From: CAYMCO01 sp964388955
Lineage (GTDB): Bacteria; Chloroflexota; Anaerolineae; Anaerolineales; E44-bin32
Direction of reading: 5' to 3'
Assembly (NCBI GenBank): GCA_964388955.1
Contig: CAYMCO010000026.1
Span: 9,390-73,389 of the forward strand
Length of the DNA: 64,000 bases
A program made the position numbers and the translations under genes. Each line of letters begins with the position of its first letter. Positions within the stretch are counted from its first letter, which is position 1. Positions 1-8,220 of the stretch are shown here, piece after piece. The notes below the pieces were generated by a model. That model made no database searches. It saw nothing but the letters and a program-made list of their open reading frames with translations, and was not told the DNA's origin.

Positions 1-729
1 GAAGGCACATACGACCAGGCCTTTGATCTATCGCTGGAAGCAGCGGAAGCCTTCGGTTGGTACTGCCGCAACACCGGCTACAATCCCTTCACAGCCGAGG
101 GGAAGAAGACCGCCGCCTTCGAGATCTGCGAACAATTCACGAAAGCCATCGGCCCGGCGAGAAGCGAGTTCCCATCCTGGGACGCCCCGGCGGCTGTCTT
201 TGTGTCCGTCGGCGACGGGAACATCATCTCCGGGCTACATAAGGGCTTCAAGGATCTCCAGTCCCTCGGCTGGATCGAGCGCATGCCGCGCCTGTTCGGC
301 GTGCAGGCGGAGGGCTCCGCCGCTGTCTATCGCGCCTTCGAAGCGGGGAGTGATGAAATCGAGGCGGTGCACGCTCATACTATGGCTGACAGCATTTCTG
401 TGGACCTGCCGCGGGATGGCTTCCGCGCCCTGCGCGCTGTCCGTGAGACCGGCGGCGCCTATCTCGCAGTCACCGACCTGGAAATCCTATCAGCGATGCG
501 CGAGTTGGGGCGCGAAGCGGCCGTATTCGCCGAACCGGCAGGCGCGGCGGCCTATGCCGGTGCGTTGAAGGCGATCCGGACCGGAAAAGTGGATGCCCGG
601 GAGCACATCCTGGTGCTCAATACGGGGAACGGCCTGAAAGATATCCCGTCGGCGATGAATGCGGCCGGGGTGGCCCGGGTGATCCAGCCTGATTTGGCGT
701 CTCTGCAAGCGGCGGCGCGGACGGGCTAG
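1..729 (+). CDS. thrC: Threonine synthase, C-terminal part (5' end outside window)
   Basis: This PLP-dependent lyase converts O-phosphohomoserine to threonine. The reading frame is open from base 1, so only the last 242 residues are present and the PLP lysine is upstream of the window. The visible part has the fold-type II core: an AFGWYCRNTGYNPF segment, then VSVGDGNIISGLHKGF, which matches the phosphate-binding region of threonine synthases, and a late VFAEPAGAAAYAGALKA segment in which the EPAGA motif is typical of the family. It ends 15 bases before the glycosyltransferase gene on the same strand. A diverged threonine-synthase-like protein is the main alternative. Confidence 0.8.
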   Translation, partial: EGTYDQAFDLSLEAAEAFGWYCRNTGYNPFTAEGKKTAAFEICEQFTKAIGPARSEFPSWDAPAAVFVSVGDGNIISGLHKGFKDLQSLGWIERMPRLFGVQAEGSAAVYRAFEAGSDEIEAVHAHTMADSISVDLPRDGFRALRAVRETGGAYLAVTDLEILSAMRELGREAAVFAEPAGAAAYAGALKAIRTGKVDAREHILVLNTGNGLKDIPSAMNAAGVARVIQPDLASLQAAARTG

Positions 730-744
730 GAGGACGAGGAAAAA

Positions 745-1698
745 GTGACGGAAGAAGAACGCGGCGTAACCATCTCGATTGTGGCCCCGGTGTTCAATGA
801 GGTGGAGATCCTGCCCGAACTGCACCGCCGTGTCTCGGAAGTGATGGAATCATTGGGAGAGACGTGGGAGCTGGTGCTGGTGGATGACGGCAGTCAAGAC
901 GGATCGACGGGTGTCATCCGAGAACTGGCGAAGGAGGACAAACACCTGCGCCCCGTGATATTCGCCCGCAATTTCGGGCACCAGATTGCCATCACCGCCG
1001 GACTGGACTACGCCCGCGGACAGGCGGTGGTGATCATGGACGCGGACCTGCAAGATCCGCCAGAGGTCATCCCGGAGCTGGTGCGGGAATGGCGGCAGGG
1101 GTTCGAAGTGGTGCACGCAGTCCGCAGCTACCGGGAGGGAGAATCCTTCTTCAAGAAGGTCACCGCAGCCTTGTTCTACCGTGTGATTAACCGCATTACC
1201 GACGTGGACATCCCGTTGGACGCTGGGGATTTCCGCCTCTTGGACCGCAAAGCGGTAAATGTGATCAATTGCATGCGGGAGCGCCATCGATTTCCGCGGG
1301 GCATGGCGGCCTGGATTGGTTTTCGACAGACCAGCGTGCCTTACCGGCGGGCCGCGCGTCTGGCGGGGGAGACGAAGTATCCCTTCAACAAGATGCTGCG
1401 GTTGGCGCTCAACGCTGTCACCAGTTTTTCGTACTTCCCGCTGCAGATCGCCACGTACCTCGGTTTCGCCTGCGCAGGGATCAGCGCGGTCGCCATCCCC
1501 GTTGTGATCATTCTGCGCCTGGCAGGAAGCCAGGCCTTCCGCGGCCAGGCGACCACGCTGATCGCGGTGTTGTTCCTGGGGGGCGTCCAGCTCATATCCT
1601 TGGGGATCTTGGGGGAGTATGTGGGGCGCCTGTACGACGAGGTGAAGGGCCGGCCGCTGTATATTGTGAGAGAGGGCCCGGAGGACTTCGAGGAATAG
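745..1698 (+). CDS. Family 2 glycosyltransferase, membrane-anchored (DPM1/GtrB type)
   Basis: It probably transfers a sugar from a nucleotide sugar to a polyprenyl phosphate at the inner face of the membrane. The protein has 317 residues. The N-terminal GT-A domain carries VAPVFNEVEILPEL, VDDGSQDGS and MDADLQDPPEVIPEL (DxD-like). Two hydrophobic segments lie near residues 228-253 and 268-290, as in GtrB and ArnC proteins. The start is GTG, chosen because AGGAGGA lies just upstream and the conserved domain begins about ten residues later. The family is clear; the donor and acceptor cannot be told from sequence. Confidence 0.85.
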   Translation: MTEEERGVTISIVAPVFNEVEILPELHRRVSEVMESLGETWELVLVDDGSQDGSTGVIRELAKEDKHLRPVIFARNFGHQIAITAGLDYARGQAVVIMDADLQDPPEVIPELVREWRQGFEVVHAVRSYREGESFFKKVTAALFYRVINRITDVDIPLDAGDFRLLDRKAVNVINCMRERHRFPRGMAAWIGFRQTSVPYRRAARLAGETKYPFNKMLRLALNAVTSFSYFPLQIATYLGFACAGISAVAIPVVIILRLAGSQAFRGQATTLIAVLFLGGVQLISLGILGEYVGRLYDEVKGRPLYIVREGPEDFEE

Positions 1699-2023
1699 AT
1701 ACGCGCTCTAGAGAGTCTGTTTGCGTCCGGGGAGGAGCGATGCGTTGTACGCCGATCTTCCCCTGATGAGCGCAACTATCCCGGGTTTCGGCTTCATGTT
1801 GATTGCCCATCCTGAGGGGGCGGCGAGAGAGGGGGGTGTAGAGACGTTTCATGCAACGTCTCTGCGGAGCCATCATGATGGGACCTGGCCGGCGGGCCGG
1901 AGAGCATTGGGCCATGCGGTTTGCGCCAAATACGCGGCTTCTGTCGGCAGCCGTTTCAGCATTCGGGCCGTGAAATCCTGTCCCCCGGGCCGCTGGATGG
2001 GGCGACGGACCTTGGAGTGAAAC
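1699..2023. other. Gene-less stretch with one palindromic repeat
   Basis: No convincing gene was found. A small open frame here has no family features. The stretch holds the palindrome listed separately at 1838-1865. A GGAG at its right edge serves as the ribosome site of the next gene. Confidence 0.6.
1838..1865. repeat. Palindromic intergenic repeat (AGAGACGTT / AACGTCTCT)
   Basis: This is a 28-base near-perfect palindrome. Its nine-base arms AGAGACGTT and AACGTCTCT flank a TCATGC loop, and the outer G-T/G-C ends are also nearly symmetric. It resembles a REP-like hairpin seen between genes in several environmental phyla, including Chloroflexota and Cyanobacteria. No T-run follows, so it does not look like a simple terminator. 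Only one copy is in this window. Confidence 0.55.
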
Positions 2024-3667
2024 ATGGGAGGCAACGGGCGGCAGATGCCGCGGCCAGAATGCAGGACCGCTCCAGATCTGGCGCTGCTAGATGGCCGGAT
2101 CTATACGATGCATCCCGGCGAAGAACAGGCTGAGGCGGTGGCCATCAAGGGGGATCGCATTCAGGCGGTGGGCGGGGTAGCGGAGATCCGCGCCCTGTTG
2201 GATCGCCATACCGAGATCATCGGTTTGAGCGGCCGGGCGGTTGTACCTGGACTGATCGACAGCCACATGCATCCCGACATATACGCACTGCAGTTGGTGG
2301 GCGGTGTGGAGTGCGGCCCGGACGTGGAAAGCGTCGAAGCGCTGCTGGACCGTCTGCGGGGAAGCGCTGCGAAGACGCCAGAAGGGGAATGGATTAGGGG
2401 CTACGGCCTCGATGACCACAAGCTTGGCCGCTACCCTACGCTGGAGGAGCTCGACCGCGCCGTGCCGGCGAATCCACTGTACATCGAGCGCCGGGACGAG
2501 CATATCGGCGTCGCCAACAGCTTTGCCCTGCGGGCGGCGGGGATTGGGCGTGACACACCGGATCCGCCCCACGGCGTGATTGATCGCGCCCCAGGCGGGG
2601 ATCCGACCGGGTTGCTGCGCGAGACAGCCAAGGATCTCGTGGCAGCGAGAATCCCCCCACCCGGTCTGGTCGACTACGAGCGAGGCTTCCAGATCATCGT
2701 GCCGGAATTCCTCTCTTTGGGATTGACGACCGTGCACGCCTCCATGTTGGGTGGGCTGGCCCTCAGGGCGTTGCAGAATCTGCGGCGCAGGGGCGACCTG
2801 GAGCTGCGGTTCTGCGTGCAGCTTGCCGGGGATGGCCCCGGTCTGCTGGAGGGGTTGATTGCGGCGGGAATCCAGACCCCCTTTGGGGACGAATGGCTGA
2901 GGATCACGGCGGTGGAGTGGATACTGGACACTAGCACCAGCGGAAGGACGGCCGCCTATTACGAGGCCTATGTAGGCGAACCTGAGAACAGGGGCATGCT
3001 GCTCTATGATCAGGAGCACATCACTGAGTTGGTCAAGAGAGCGCATTCGGCGGGTCTGCGGGTGGGGTTGGACGGCATTGGGGACCGGGGCATCGACAGA
3101 GCGCTGGATGCCATCGAGGCCGCCTTGCGGGAGGCTCCCCGAGAGGACCATCGTCACCGGATCGAGCACTGTTGCCTTGTCACGCCCAGCATTCGTTCCC
3201 GCTTGAGAGCGCTGGGGGTGGTCGACGCTTCGGCTAGCGGATTCCTGTATGACCTGGGCGATGCCTACATCGCCAACCGGGGGGCGAAGGAAATGCGCTG
3301 GATGTGGCCTCACCGCAGCCTGATCGAAGCAGGCATCCCCGCTCCGGGCCACAGCGATTGCCCGGTTTGCTCTCCGAATCCCTGGTTGGGAATATGTGGG
3401 TTGGTGACGCGGCGCAGCGGGGGCGGCCGGGAGTTGGCGCCCGAAGAGCAAATCACGGCGCTGCAGGCGCTCCGGGCATATACCCTCGACGGCGCCTACG
3501 CAGGCTGGGAGGAGGATATCAAGGGCAGCTTGATCCCCGGGAAGCTGGCGGATATGGTCGTCTTGGATCGGGACCCGCTGGGGATCCCAGCGGAGCAGCT
3601 CAAGGCGGTGCGGGCGGACATGACCATCCTGGGCGGGCGCGTGGTTTTCCAGAGGAGCGCGCCATAG
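2024..3667 (+). CDS. Amidohydrolase family 3 protein (YtcJ-like)
   Basis: This is a metal-dependent hydrolase of the amidohydrolase superfamily, 547 residues long, the usual size for YtcJ-like proteins. The N-terminus has LLDGRIYTMHPGE followed by VVPGLIDSHMHPD, whose HxH would bind metal. A late GHSDCPVCSPNP segment supplies the conserved aspartate, and the C-terminus has the usual GSLIPGKLADMVVLDRDP beta-sandwich return. The ATG has GGAG at good spacing, and an in-frame ATG seven codons later is an alternative. The substrate is unknown. A PLP enzyme gene follows 127 bases downstream on the same strand and could share the transcript. Confidence 0.85.
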   Translation: MGGNGRQMPRPECRTAPDLALLDGRIYTMHPGEEQAEAVAIKGDRIQAVGGVAEIRALLDRHTEIIGLSGRAVVPGLIDSHMHPDIYALQLVGGVECGPDVESVEALLDRLRGSAAKTPEGEWIRGYGLDDHKLGRYPTLEELDRAVPANPLYIERRDEHIGVANSFALRAAGIGRDTPDPPHGVIDRAPGGDPTGLLRETAKDLVAARIPPPGLVDYERGFQIIVPEFLSLGLTTVHASMLGGLALRALQNLRRRGDLELRFCVQLAGDGPGLLEGLIAAGIQTPFGDEWLRITAVEWILDTSTSGRTAAYYEAYVGEPENRGMLLYDQEHITELVKRAHSAGLRVGLDGIGDRGIDRALDAIEAALREAPREDHRHRIEHCCLVTPSIRSRLRALGVVDASASGFLYDLGDAYIANRGAKEMRWMWPHRSLIEAGIPAPGHSDCPVCSPNPWLGICGLVTRRSGGGRELAPEEQITALQALRAYTLDGAYAGWEEDIKGSLIPGKLADMVVLDRDPLGIPAEQLKAVRADMTILGGRVVFQRSAP

Positions 3668-3794
3668 CGGGCTGCCTGCGATCAAAAGATCTGTTCTTCT
3701 CCGGCGTTCGTAGGGGCAGGTATGCTGCGCGCTGCCGAGGACCGGCGAGCAAGAAGGTTGGCGAAGCACTAGTGGGAGGAAGAGGGGTATTTCA

Positions 3795-5258
3795 ATGATC
3801 GATCTGACCATCGATAAGGAACGACGACAGCGGGCGATCGACAGGGTTCGGGAGCGCGGCATTGTCATTCCCACTTTCACCGAGATGAAAGATCCGACGC
3901 GGATCCCCGCTGGGATCAAGGAGAAGCTGGGAAGCATCGGCCTTTGGGATTCGAATCCGCTGAACCTATTCCGAATCACCTGGAAGAATGCGCCGGTCGA
4001 CACGGGAGGGGGTTTCGATGGCGTCAATTACCTGGAGGTGCCCGCCAGCCTGACGGGGGTGAAGGCGCGCATCATCGCCCTGGTGGGCAAGTGGTTCCCA
4101 ACCGGCGCGCACAAGGTCGGTGCGACTTTCGGCTGCCTGGTGCCGAGGTTGGTGACCGGGCAGTTCGACCCCACGTGTGACAAGGCGGTATGGCCTTCGA
4201 CCGGAAACTACTGCCGGGGGGGCGCGTATGACGCCACTCTGCTGGCCTGCGAATCGATCGCTATACTGCCGGAGGGCATGAGCCGGGAGCGCTTCGATTG
4301 GCTCAAGACGGTGGCCAGCGAGGTCATCGCCACTCCCGGAAGCGAGTCGAACGTTAAAGAGATCTTCGACAAGACATGGGAGCTGAGGGAGACGCGGGAC
4401 AATGTCGTCGTGTTCAACCAGTTCGACGAGTTCGGCAATTATCTGTGGCATTACGAGGTGACAGGCCACGCCATGGAGGAAGTGCTGCGCTCCGAGATGG
4501 GCGGGGCCGGTGAATACCGCGGGGTGGTCCTCGCCACCGGTTCTGCGGGCACTATCGCCTGCGGGGATTACCTGAAGCAGGTCTTCCCGCGGAGCAAGAT
4601 CGCGGCCGCCGAGGCCTGGCAATGCCCGACTCTGCTGGAGAATGGCTTCGGCGCTCACCGAATCGAGGGCATCGGCGATAAGCACGTGCCCTGGATCCAT
4701 AACGTGAAGAACACGGACATGGTGATGGCCATCGACGACAATGCGGTCGTCAACCTGGCGCGTCTGTTCAATGAGCCGGAGGGGAGAAAGTATCTTGCCA
4801 AGCAGGGAGGGCCGCAAGACTTCATCGAGAAACTGGACCTCTTCGGCTTCTCCGGAATCTCGAACCTGGTCTCAGCGGTGAAATTCGCGAAATACTATGA
4901 ACTGGGGCCGACCGATATTGTTCTCACGGTGCTCACGGATTCGATGGATCTGTACCGAAGCCGTCTGGCGGAGATGCACGATAAGCACGGCCGGTACTCC
5001 GAACTGGATGCCGCCGCCGACCATGCCCGCTACCTGCTCGGCGCGACCACAGATCATCTGCTGGAGCTGCGTTACACCGATCGCCGCCGGGTGCACAATC
5101 TGAAGTACTTCACCTGGGTGGAACAGCAGGGCAAGACCCACGATGAAATTGTGGCCCAGTGGGAGGAACCAGACTACTGGACCGCCGTACAGACGCAGGT
5201 GTCCGAAATCGATGACTTGATCCGCGAGTTCAACGCGCAGGTGGGATTGGAATTCTAG
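3795..5258 (+). CDS. PLP-dependent enzyme of fold type II (cysteine synthase-like, uncharacterised)
   Basis: The protein has 487 residues, longer than cysteine synthases. Lys107 in PTGAHKVGATFG is the likely Schiff-base lysine. STGNYCRGGAYDA resembles the substrate loop of cysteine synthases, and ATGSAGTIACGDYLK looks like the phosphate-binding loop. The C-terminal third, after about residue 340, has no recognised domain. The gene follows an amidohydrolase, so the two might act in sequence on an amino-acid derivative; that is inference. I cannot assign a reaction. Beta-elimination or ammonia-lyase chemistry would be typical for this fold. The ATG has a GGAGGAAGAGG region upstream. Confidence 0.75.
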   Translation: MIDLTIDKERRQRAIDRVRERGIVIPTFTEMKDPTRIPAGIKEKLGSIGLWDSNPLNLFRITWKNAPVDTGGGFDGVNYLEVPASLTGVKARIIALVGKWFPTGAHKVGATFGCLVPRLVTGQFDPTCDKAVWPSTGNYCRGGAYDATLLACESIAILPEGMSRERFDWLKTVASEVIATPGSESNVKEIFDKTWELRETRDNVVVFNQFDEFGNYLWHYEVTGHAMEEVLRSEMGGAGEYRGVVLATGSAGTIACGDYLKQVFPRSKIAAAEAWQCPTLLENGFGAHRIEGIGDKHVPWIHNVKNTDMVMAIDDNAVVNLARLFNEPEGRKYLAKQGGPQDFIEKLDLFGFSGISNLVSAVKFAKYYELGPTDIVLTVLTDSMDLYRSRLAEMHDKHGRYSELDAAADHARYLLGATTDHLLELRYTDRRRVHNLKYFTWVEQQGKTHDEIVAQWEEPDYWTAVQTQVSEIDDLIREFNAQVGLEF

Positions 5259-5566
5259 AATACGGGGCCACAAGGCCCTTCCTGCGGCTGTCAGCTATCG
5301 GCATTCAGCCCTCAGCCATCGGCAATCAACTGGAAGCTCTCGGGGCTGAATAAGTTCCTATCGCCCAACAACGGCTGACTGCTGATATTCCCTGTAAATG
5401 GCCTACATGACTCCACACTTAACAACGGAAGCTGAATGCTGACCGCTGAAAGCTGAGCCCCTGGCGTCGTCATTCGTCGTTCCGCAAGCCTGGAGAGAAG
5501 CGAGACGTTTCTTCCCCGACCCCAACTGTTGTATCATAGCCCCAAACCCAAATAAGGGGGAGAGCC
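5259..5566. repeat. Gene-less stretch made of degenerate TCAGC/GCTGA word repeats
   Basis: No gene was found. Bases 5288-5460 are dominated by variations on short words such as TCAGCTATCGG, TCAGCCCTCAGCC, GCTGACTGCTGA and GCTGACCGCTGAAAGCTGA. The same vocabulary returns at 22735-22875. A small GGGCC-acaa-GGCCC hairpin lies at the left edge, just after the upstream stop codon, and could be a weak terminator. Confidence 0.5.
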
Positions 5567-6052
5567 ATGGCCGAGATCTATCCGGAAGACTTGGTCCTGG
5601 TGGCCATCATCAATCGTCCTCGCGATCTGGAAATCGCCCGGCTGTTGGGCTGGTATCGCATCCCTCTCGGAACCGCGCCCAAGACAGTGCGAGTGGATTG
5701 GCTCGCGTTCTACCAGACCGCGGCCTTCGGAGACGAGCGTTGGTCTGTGCGCTACGCGGCGCCGGTGCGAGGATTTGAACTGACCACACGCGGCGAACTG
5801 CTGCAGGACGAGCCGAACCACAAGCGCGCCCAGGAGCCGTACTACAAAATCCAGTTGGGGGCACTGCTGACCTTGCCGCGCCCCATACCGGCCGGCAAAT
5901 GGCGCCGCTTCACCTTTCTCTACACAACGGGTCGGCGGCTGTTGCAGGCCAACGAACTGAAGGACCTGCGCGTTCCGCCTTCCGCCGAGCACGACATGCT
6001 CTGGCGAATGATCCGCGAGCGCGGGGCGCGGGGCTTTGCGCCCGGCGAGTGA
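5567..6052 (+). CDS. Conserved hypothetical protein, 161 residues
   Basis: I do not recognise a named family. The protein is soluble, with no signal peptide or membrane segment. It starts MAEIYPEDLVLVAIINRPRD and has a basic, aromatic centre. The ATG is preceded by AAGGGGGAGAGCC, a strong ribosome site, and codon use matches the neighbours, so it is very likely real. The next gene begins inside its 3' end, which suggests co-translation with the toroid protein. Confidence 0.7.
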   Translation: MAEIYPEDLVLVAIINRPRDLEIARLLGWYRIPLGTAPKTVRVDWLAFYQTAAFGDERWSVRYAAPVRGFELTTRGELLQDEPNHKRAQEPYYKIQLGALLTLPRPIPAGKWRRFTFLYTTGRRLLQANELKDLRVPPSAEHDMLWRMIRERGARGFAPGE

Positions 6053-7079
6053 TCTGGGAAAAGGATGGCCGGTGGGCCAGCATTGGATCGATGAGTTGGG
6101 GATCAGCCCGCTGCCTGTCCTGCTCGAATCCGGGGATGAGGCGCTCGCCTATTTCGTAGGAAGGGATCTTCTGGAGAAACCCCTTCCGCCGGTTGATACG
6201 CTTTGGGGATTGCCGGAAGCCCTGCGGTTGATCCGCCGCCAACTGCCGGAGGGATCATGGAAATACCCCGGGAAGCGGGTCAATGCGCATACAGGCCAGA
6301 ACTACGAATTGCTGGAGACCTTCCGCAGCCTTCGTGTACTGGTGGAGATGTACGCCCTCAGGCGGGAACACCCCGCGCTGAGGGCAGCCGCGGAGTACGT
6401 CTTCGGATGTCAAAGTGAGGAGGGGGATATCCGCGGCATCCTCGGCAACCAATTCATGCCCTATTATCACGGGGCCCTTCTGGAACTCCTGATCAAGGCC
6501 GGCTATGGTGAAGACCCCCGGGTGCTGCGGGGATTGGACTGGCTGCTTGGGATGCGACAAGAGGACGGCGGTTGGATTGTTCCCGCCCAGGCGGTGGCTT
6601 CAAAGGAGCGTGATGCTGCCTTCTGGCTGGGGGAGCCGCTTGGGCCGGACCGGTCGCTTCCCCACGCCCACTTGGCGACGGGCATGGCGCTGCGCGCCGT
6701 GGCGGCGCATCCGGACTACCGCCGCCGGCCTGAGGCGCTAGCTGCGGGGGAGGCGTTGAAGAATCGATTGTTGAAGGCGGACAAATACAATGACCGACGC
6801 GCCAAATCCTACTGGCTCAAATTCCAATTCCCATTCTGGTGGACGACCCTGATCACCGCGCTGGATACCCTCTATTGGCTGGGATTTGGTGCGCAAGACG
6901 GGGACATTGAACGCGGCCTCGCCTGGTTCCGCCAGAACCAGGAAGCGGATGGTTTGTGGCCCACCGGATACGGCAGCGGCCGCAAAGCGCGGGTGAGTCG
7001 ACGCTGGGTGGGACTGACGGCGTGCCGAATGTTCAAGCACTATTTCAATGAGCCCGATGACGCGGGTGGGCGGGCGTGA
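6036..7079 (+). CDS. Alpha/alpha-toroid (prenyltransferase/squalene-cyclase-like repeat) protein
   Basis: The protein has 347 residues built from helical repeats with QEDGGW- and QEADGLWPTGYG-type signatures, like the QW repeats of squalene cyclases and prenyltransferase beta subunits. The segments CQSEEGDIRG, MRQEDGGWIV and NQEADGLWPT mark at least three repeats. The DxDD catalytic motif of terpene cyclases is not visible, so a cyclase reaction is doubtful. The start is uncertain: TTG at 6036 overlaps the previous gene by 17 bases, while GTG at 6072 sits after an AAAGGA and may be the true start. Another toroid gene lies less than 1 kb downstream. Confidence 0.7.
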   Translation: MRPASDLGKGWPVGQHWIDELGISPLPVLLESGDEALAYFVGRDLLEKPLPPVDTLWGLPEALRLIRRQLPEGSWKYPGKRVNAHTGQNYELLETFRSLRVLVEMYALRREHPALRAAAEYVFGCQSEEGDIRGILGNQFMPYYHGALLELLIKAGYGEDPRVLRGLDWLLGMRQEDGGWIVPAQAVASKERDAAFWLGEPLGPDRSLPHAHLATGMALRAVAAHPDYRRRPEALAAGEALKNRLLKADKYNDRRAKSYWLKFQFPFWWTTLITALDTLYWLGFGAQDGDIERGLAWFRQNQEADGLWPTGYGSGRKARVSRRWVGLTACRMFKHYFNEPDDAGGRA

Positions 7080-7233
7080 TTCGCAGCCGTCTGAATGTCC
7101 AGCGGCGCCAGGCGATCGCTGAGCCAGGGGCGCTGACGCGCGATCGCGAAGTAATCGTCGCGACCTGCGAATGGCTTCACCACTCTCGGAGGAGAGGCGG
7201 ATCGATCACAGATCGTGAAAGGAAGGTGCGGAA

Positions 7234-7530
7234 ATGAAGACGGGAGTAGTTCTTTGCGGCCTGATTCTGGCTGCACTTGTGCTGAGCGGGTGCGCGGCCA
7301 GCCCGAACGAAATGGCGAGGACGCCGGACCAAGAAGGTCAGATCGCTGGATTCTGGCAGGGCCTGTGGCAGGGCATTATCTCGCCATTCGCCTTCCTGGT
7401 GTCCCTCTTTTCTGACAAGGTGGGCATCTACGAGGTGCACAACAACGGCGGCTGGTACAACTTCGGCTTCATGCTCGGGGTCTCAATCATCTTCGGCGGC
7501 AGCGGCGGTGGTGCAGCGCGGCGGCGATGA
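7234..7530 (+). CDS. Small putative lipoprotein, 98 residues
   Basis: The N-terminus is a lipoprotein signal: a lysine, a hydrophobic core, then LSGC at residues 17-20, so Cys20 should be lipidated. The mature part has two hydrophobic stretches, one rich in tryptophan and phenylalanine and one around FGFMLGVSIIFGG, before a GGSGGGAARRR tail. It was translated from ATG after GGAAGG. The function is unknown. It may be anchored both by lipid and by a membrane helix. Confidence 0.7.
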   Translation: MKTGVVLCGLILAALVLSGCAASPNEMARTPDQEGQIAGFWQGLWQGIISPFAFLVSLFSDKVGIYEVHNNGGWYNFGFMLGVSIIFGGSGGGAARRR

Positions 7531-7697
7531 TGGCTCCGGATTCGCTCGAGTTCAGGCCGCTCTCCGCCGCGAACTGGGATGATATGTCGGAGCTTTTCGA
7601 GCGCACCGGTTTCAAAGACGCGACGCCCGCGGGGGGCAAGCGACCGGTGAAGCGATGCATCACAACGGACCATGAAAGATCTCCTTGGTTGGTGTAA
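7527..7697 (+). pseudogene. Truncated GNAT acetyltransferase remnant (56 codons)
   Basis: The short frame starts at the ATGATG overlapping the previous stop. Its beginning, LEFRPLSAANWDDMSELFERTGF, resembles the first strand and helix of GNAT proteins that normally continue into a GGCWCMWW-type segment. Here the frame ends after KRPVKRCITTDHERSPWLV, before any acetyl-CoA-binding motif. It is most likely the 5' remnant of a deleted acetyltransferase gene. A genuine small protein cannot be excluded. Confidence 0.45.
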
Positions 7698-7715
7698 TCG
7701 CGGCAGGTGCCCGGT

Positions 7716-8219
7716 ATGAATGATGAGATCATCGGCTGGCTGCTGGCGGGGGATATCTCGATTCGGTATCAGGCTCGGCGCGATCTCCTCGGCGAGGAGC
7801 GGCCCGACCTGCAGTCGAGGATATCCGAGGAGGGCTGGGGGGCGCGGCTTCTTTCCAAGAGGAGGGCCGAAGGACATTGGGGGAAAGAATTCTACCAGCC
7901 CAAGTGGACCAGCACGCATTATACGGTGCTCGATCTCAAGAGCCTGCAAGTCTCGCCCGATTGCGACTTCATCCGGCAGAGCGTCGCCATGATCGCGGCT
8001 GGTTATAAGGGGGAGGACGGCGGCATCTCGTGGGACGAGCGCATGGCGCCAGCATGTGAGGTCTTGCTGAAGAAGCGGCGCATCCACGGCCGCTGGCCTC
8101 TGCAAGCGAAGATCCCCGGGCAGGCTCACTTTGAAATGGAGAAACCGGGCCAACCCAGCCGGTGTAACACTATGCGCGCTTCCCGAGCATTCCAGGCGTA
8201 TCCCATGGGAGGGCGGTGA
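7716..8219 (+). CDS. Toroid-type (squalene cyclase-like) protein with a large internal deletion
   Basis: The frame encodes 167 residues. The first part, MNDEIIGWLLAGDISIRYQ to FYQPKWTSTHYTVLDLKSLQ, and the last part, LKKRRIHGRWPLQAKIPGQ with HFEMEKPGQPSR, match the two ends of a family I know at about 300 residues. The middle is missing. The join lies near KGEDGGIS followed directly by WDERMAPACEVLL, whereas the family has an additional block of over 100 residues with a CINGM-type segment there. The tail also has RCNT where the family has RWNT. The deletion kept the reading frame. It is probably a decaying gene beside a GNAT remnant, though a shortened protein could still be made. The ATG follows a weak AGG. 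Confidence 0.65.
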   Translation: MNDEIIGWLLAGDISIRYQARRDLLGEERPDLQSRISEEGWGARLLSKRRAEGHWGKEFYQPKWTSTHYTVLDLKSLQVSPDCDFIRQSVAMIAAGYKGEDGGISWDERMAPACEVLLKKRRIHGRWPLQAKIPGQAHFEMEKPGQPSRCNTMRASRAFQAYPMGGR

Positions 8220-8220
8220 A

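Noticed and set aside
1721..2020. Small plus-strand frame of 99 codons
   Set aside because: There are no family features, and a palindromic repeat lies inside it.
2087..4027. Open frame of about 646 codons on the minus strand
   Set aside because: It is antisense to the amidohydrolase and the PLP enzyme and has no recognisable motif.
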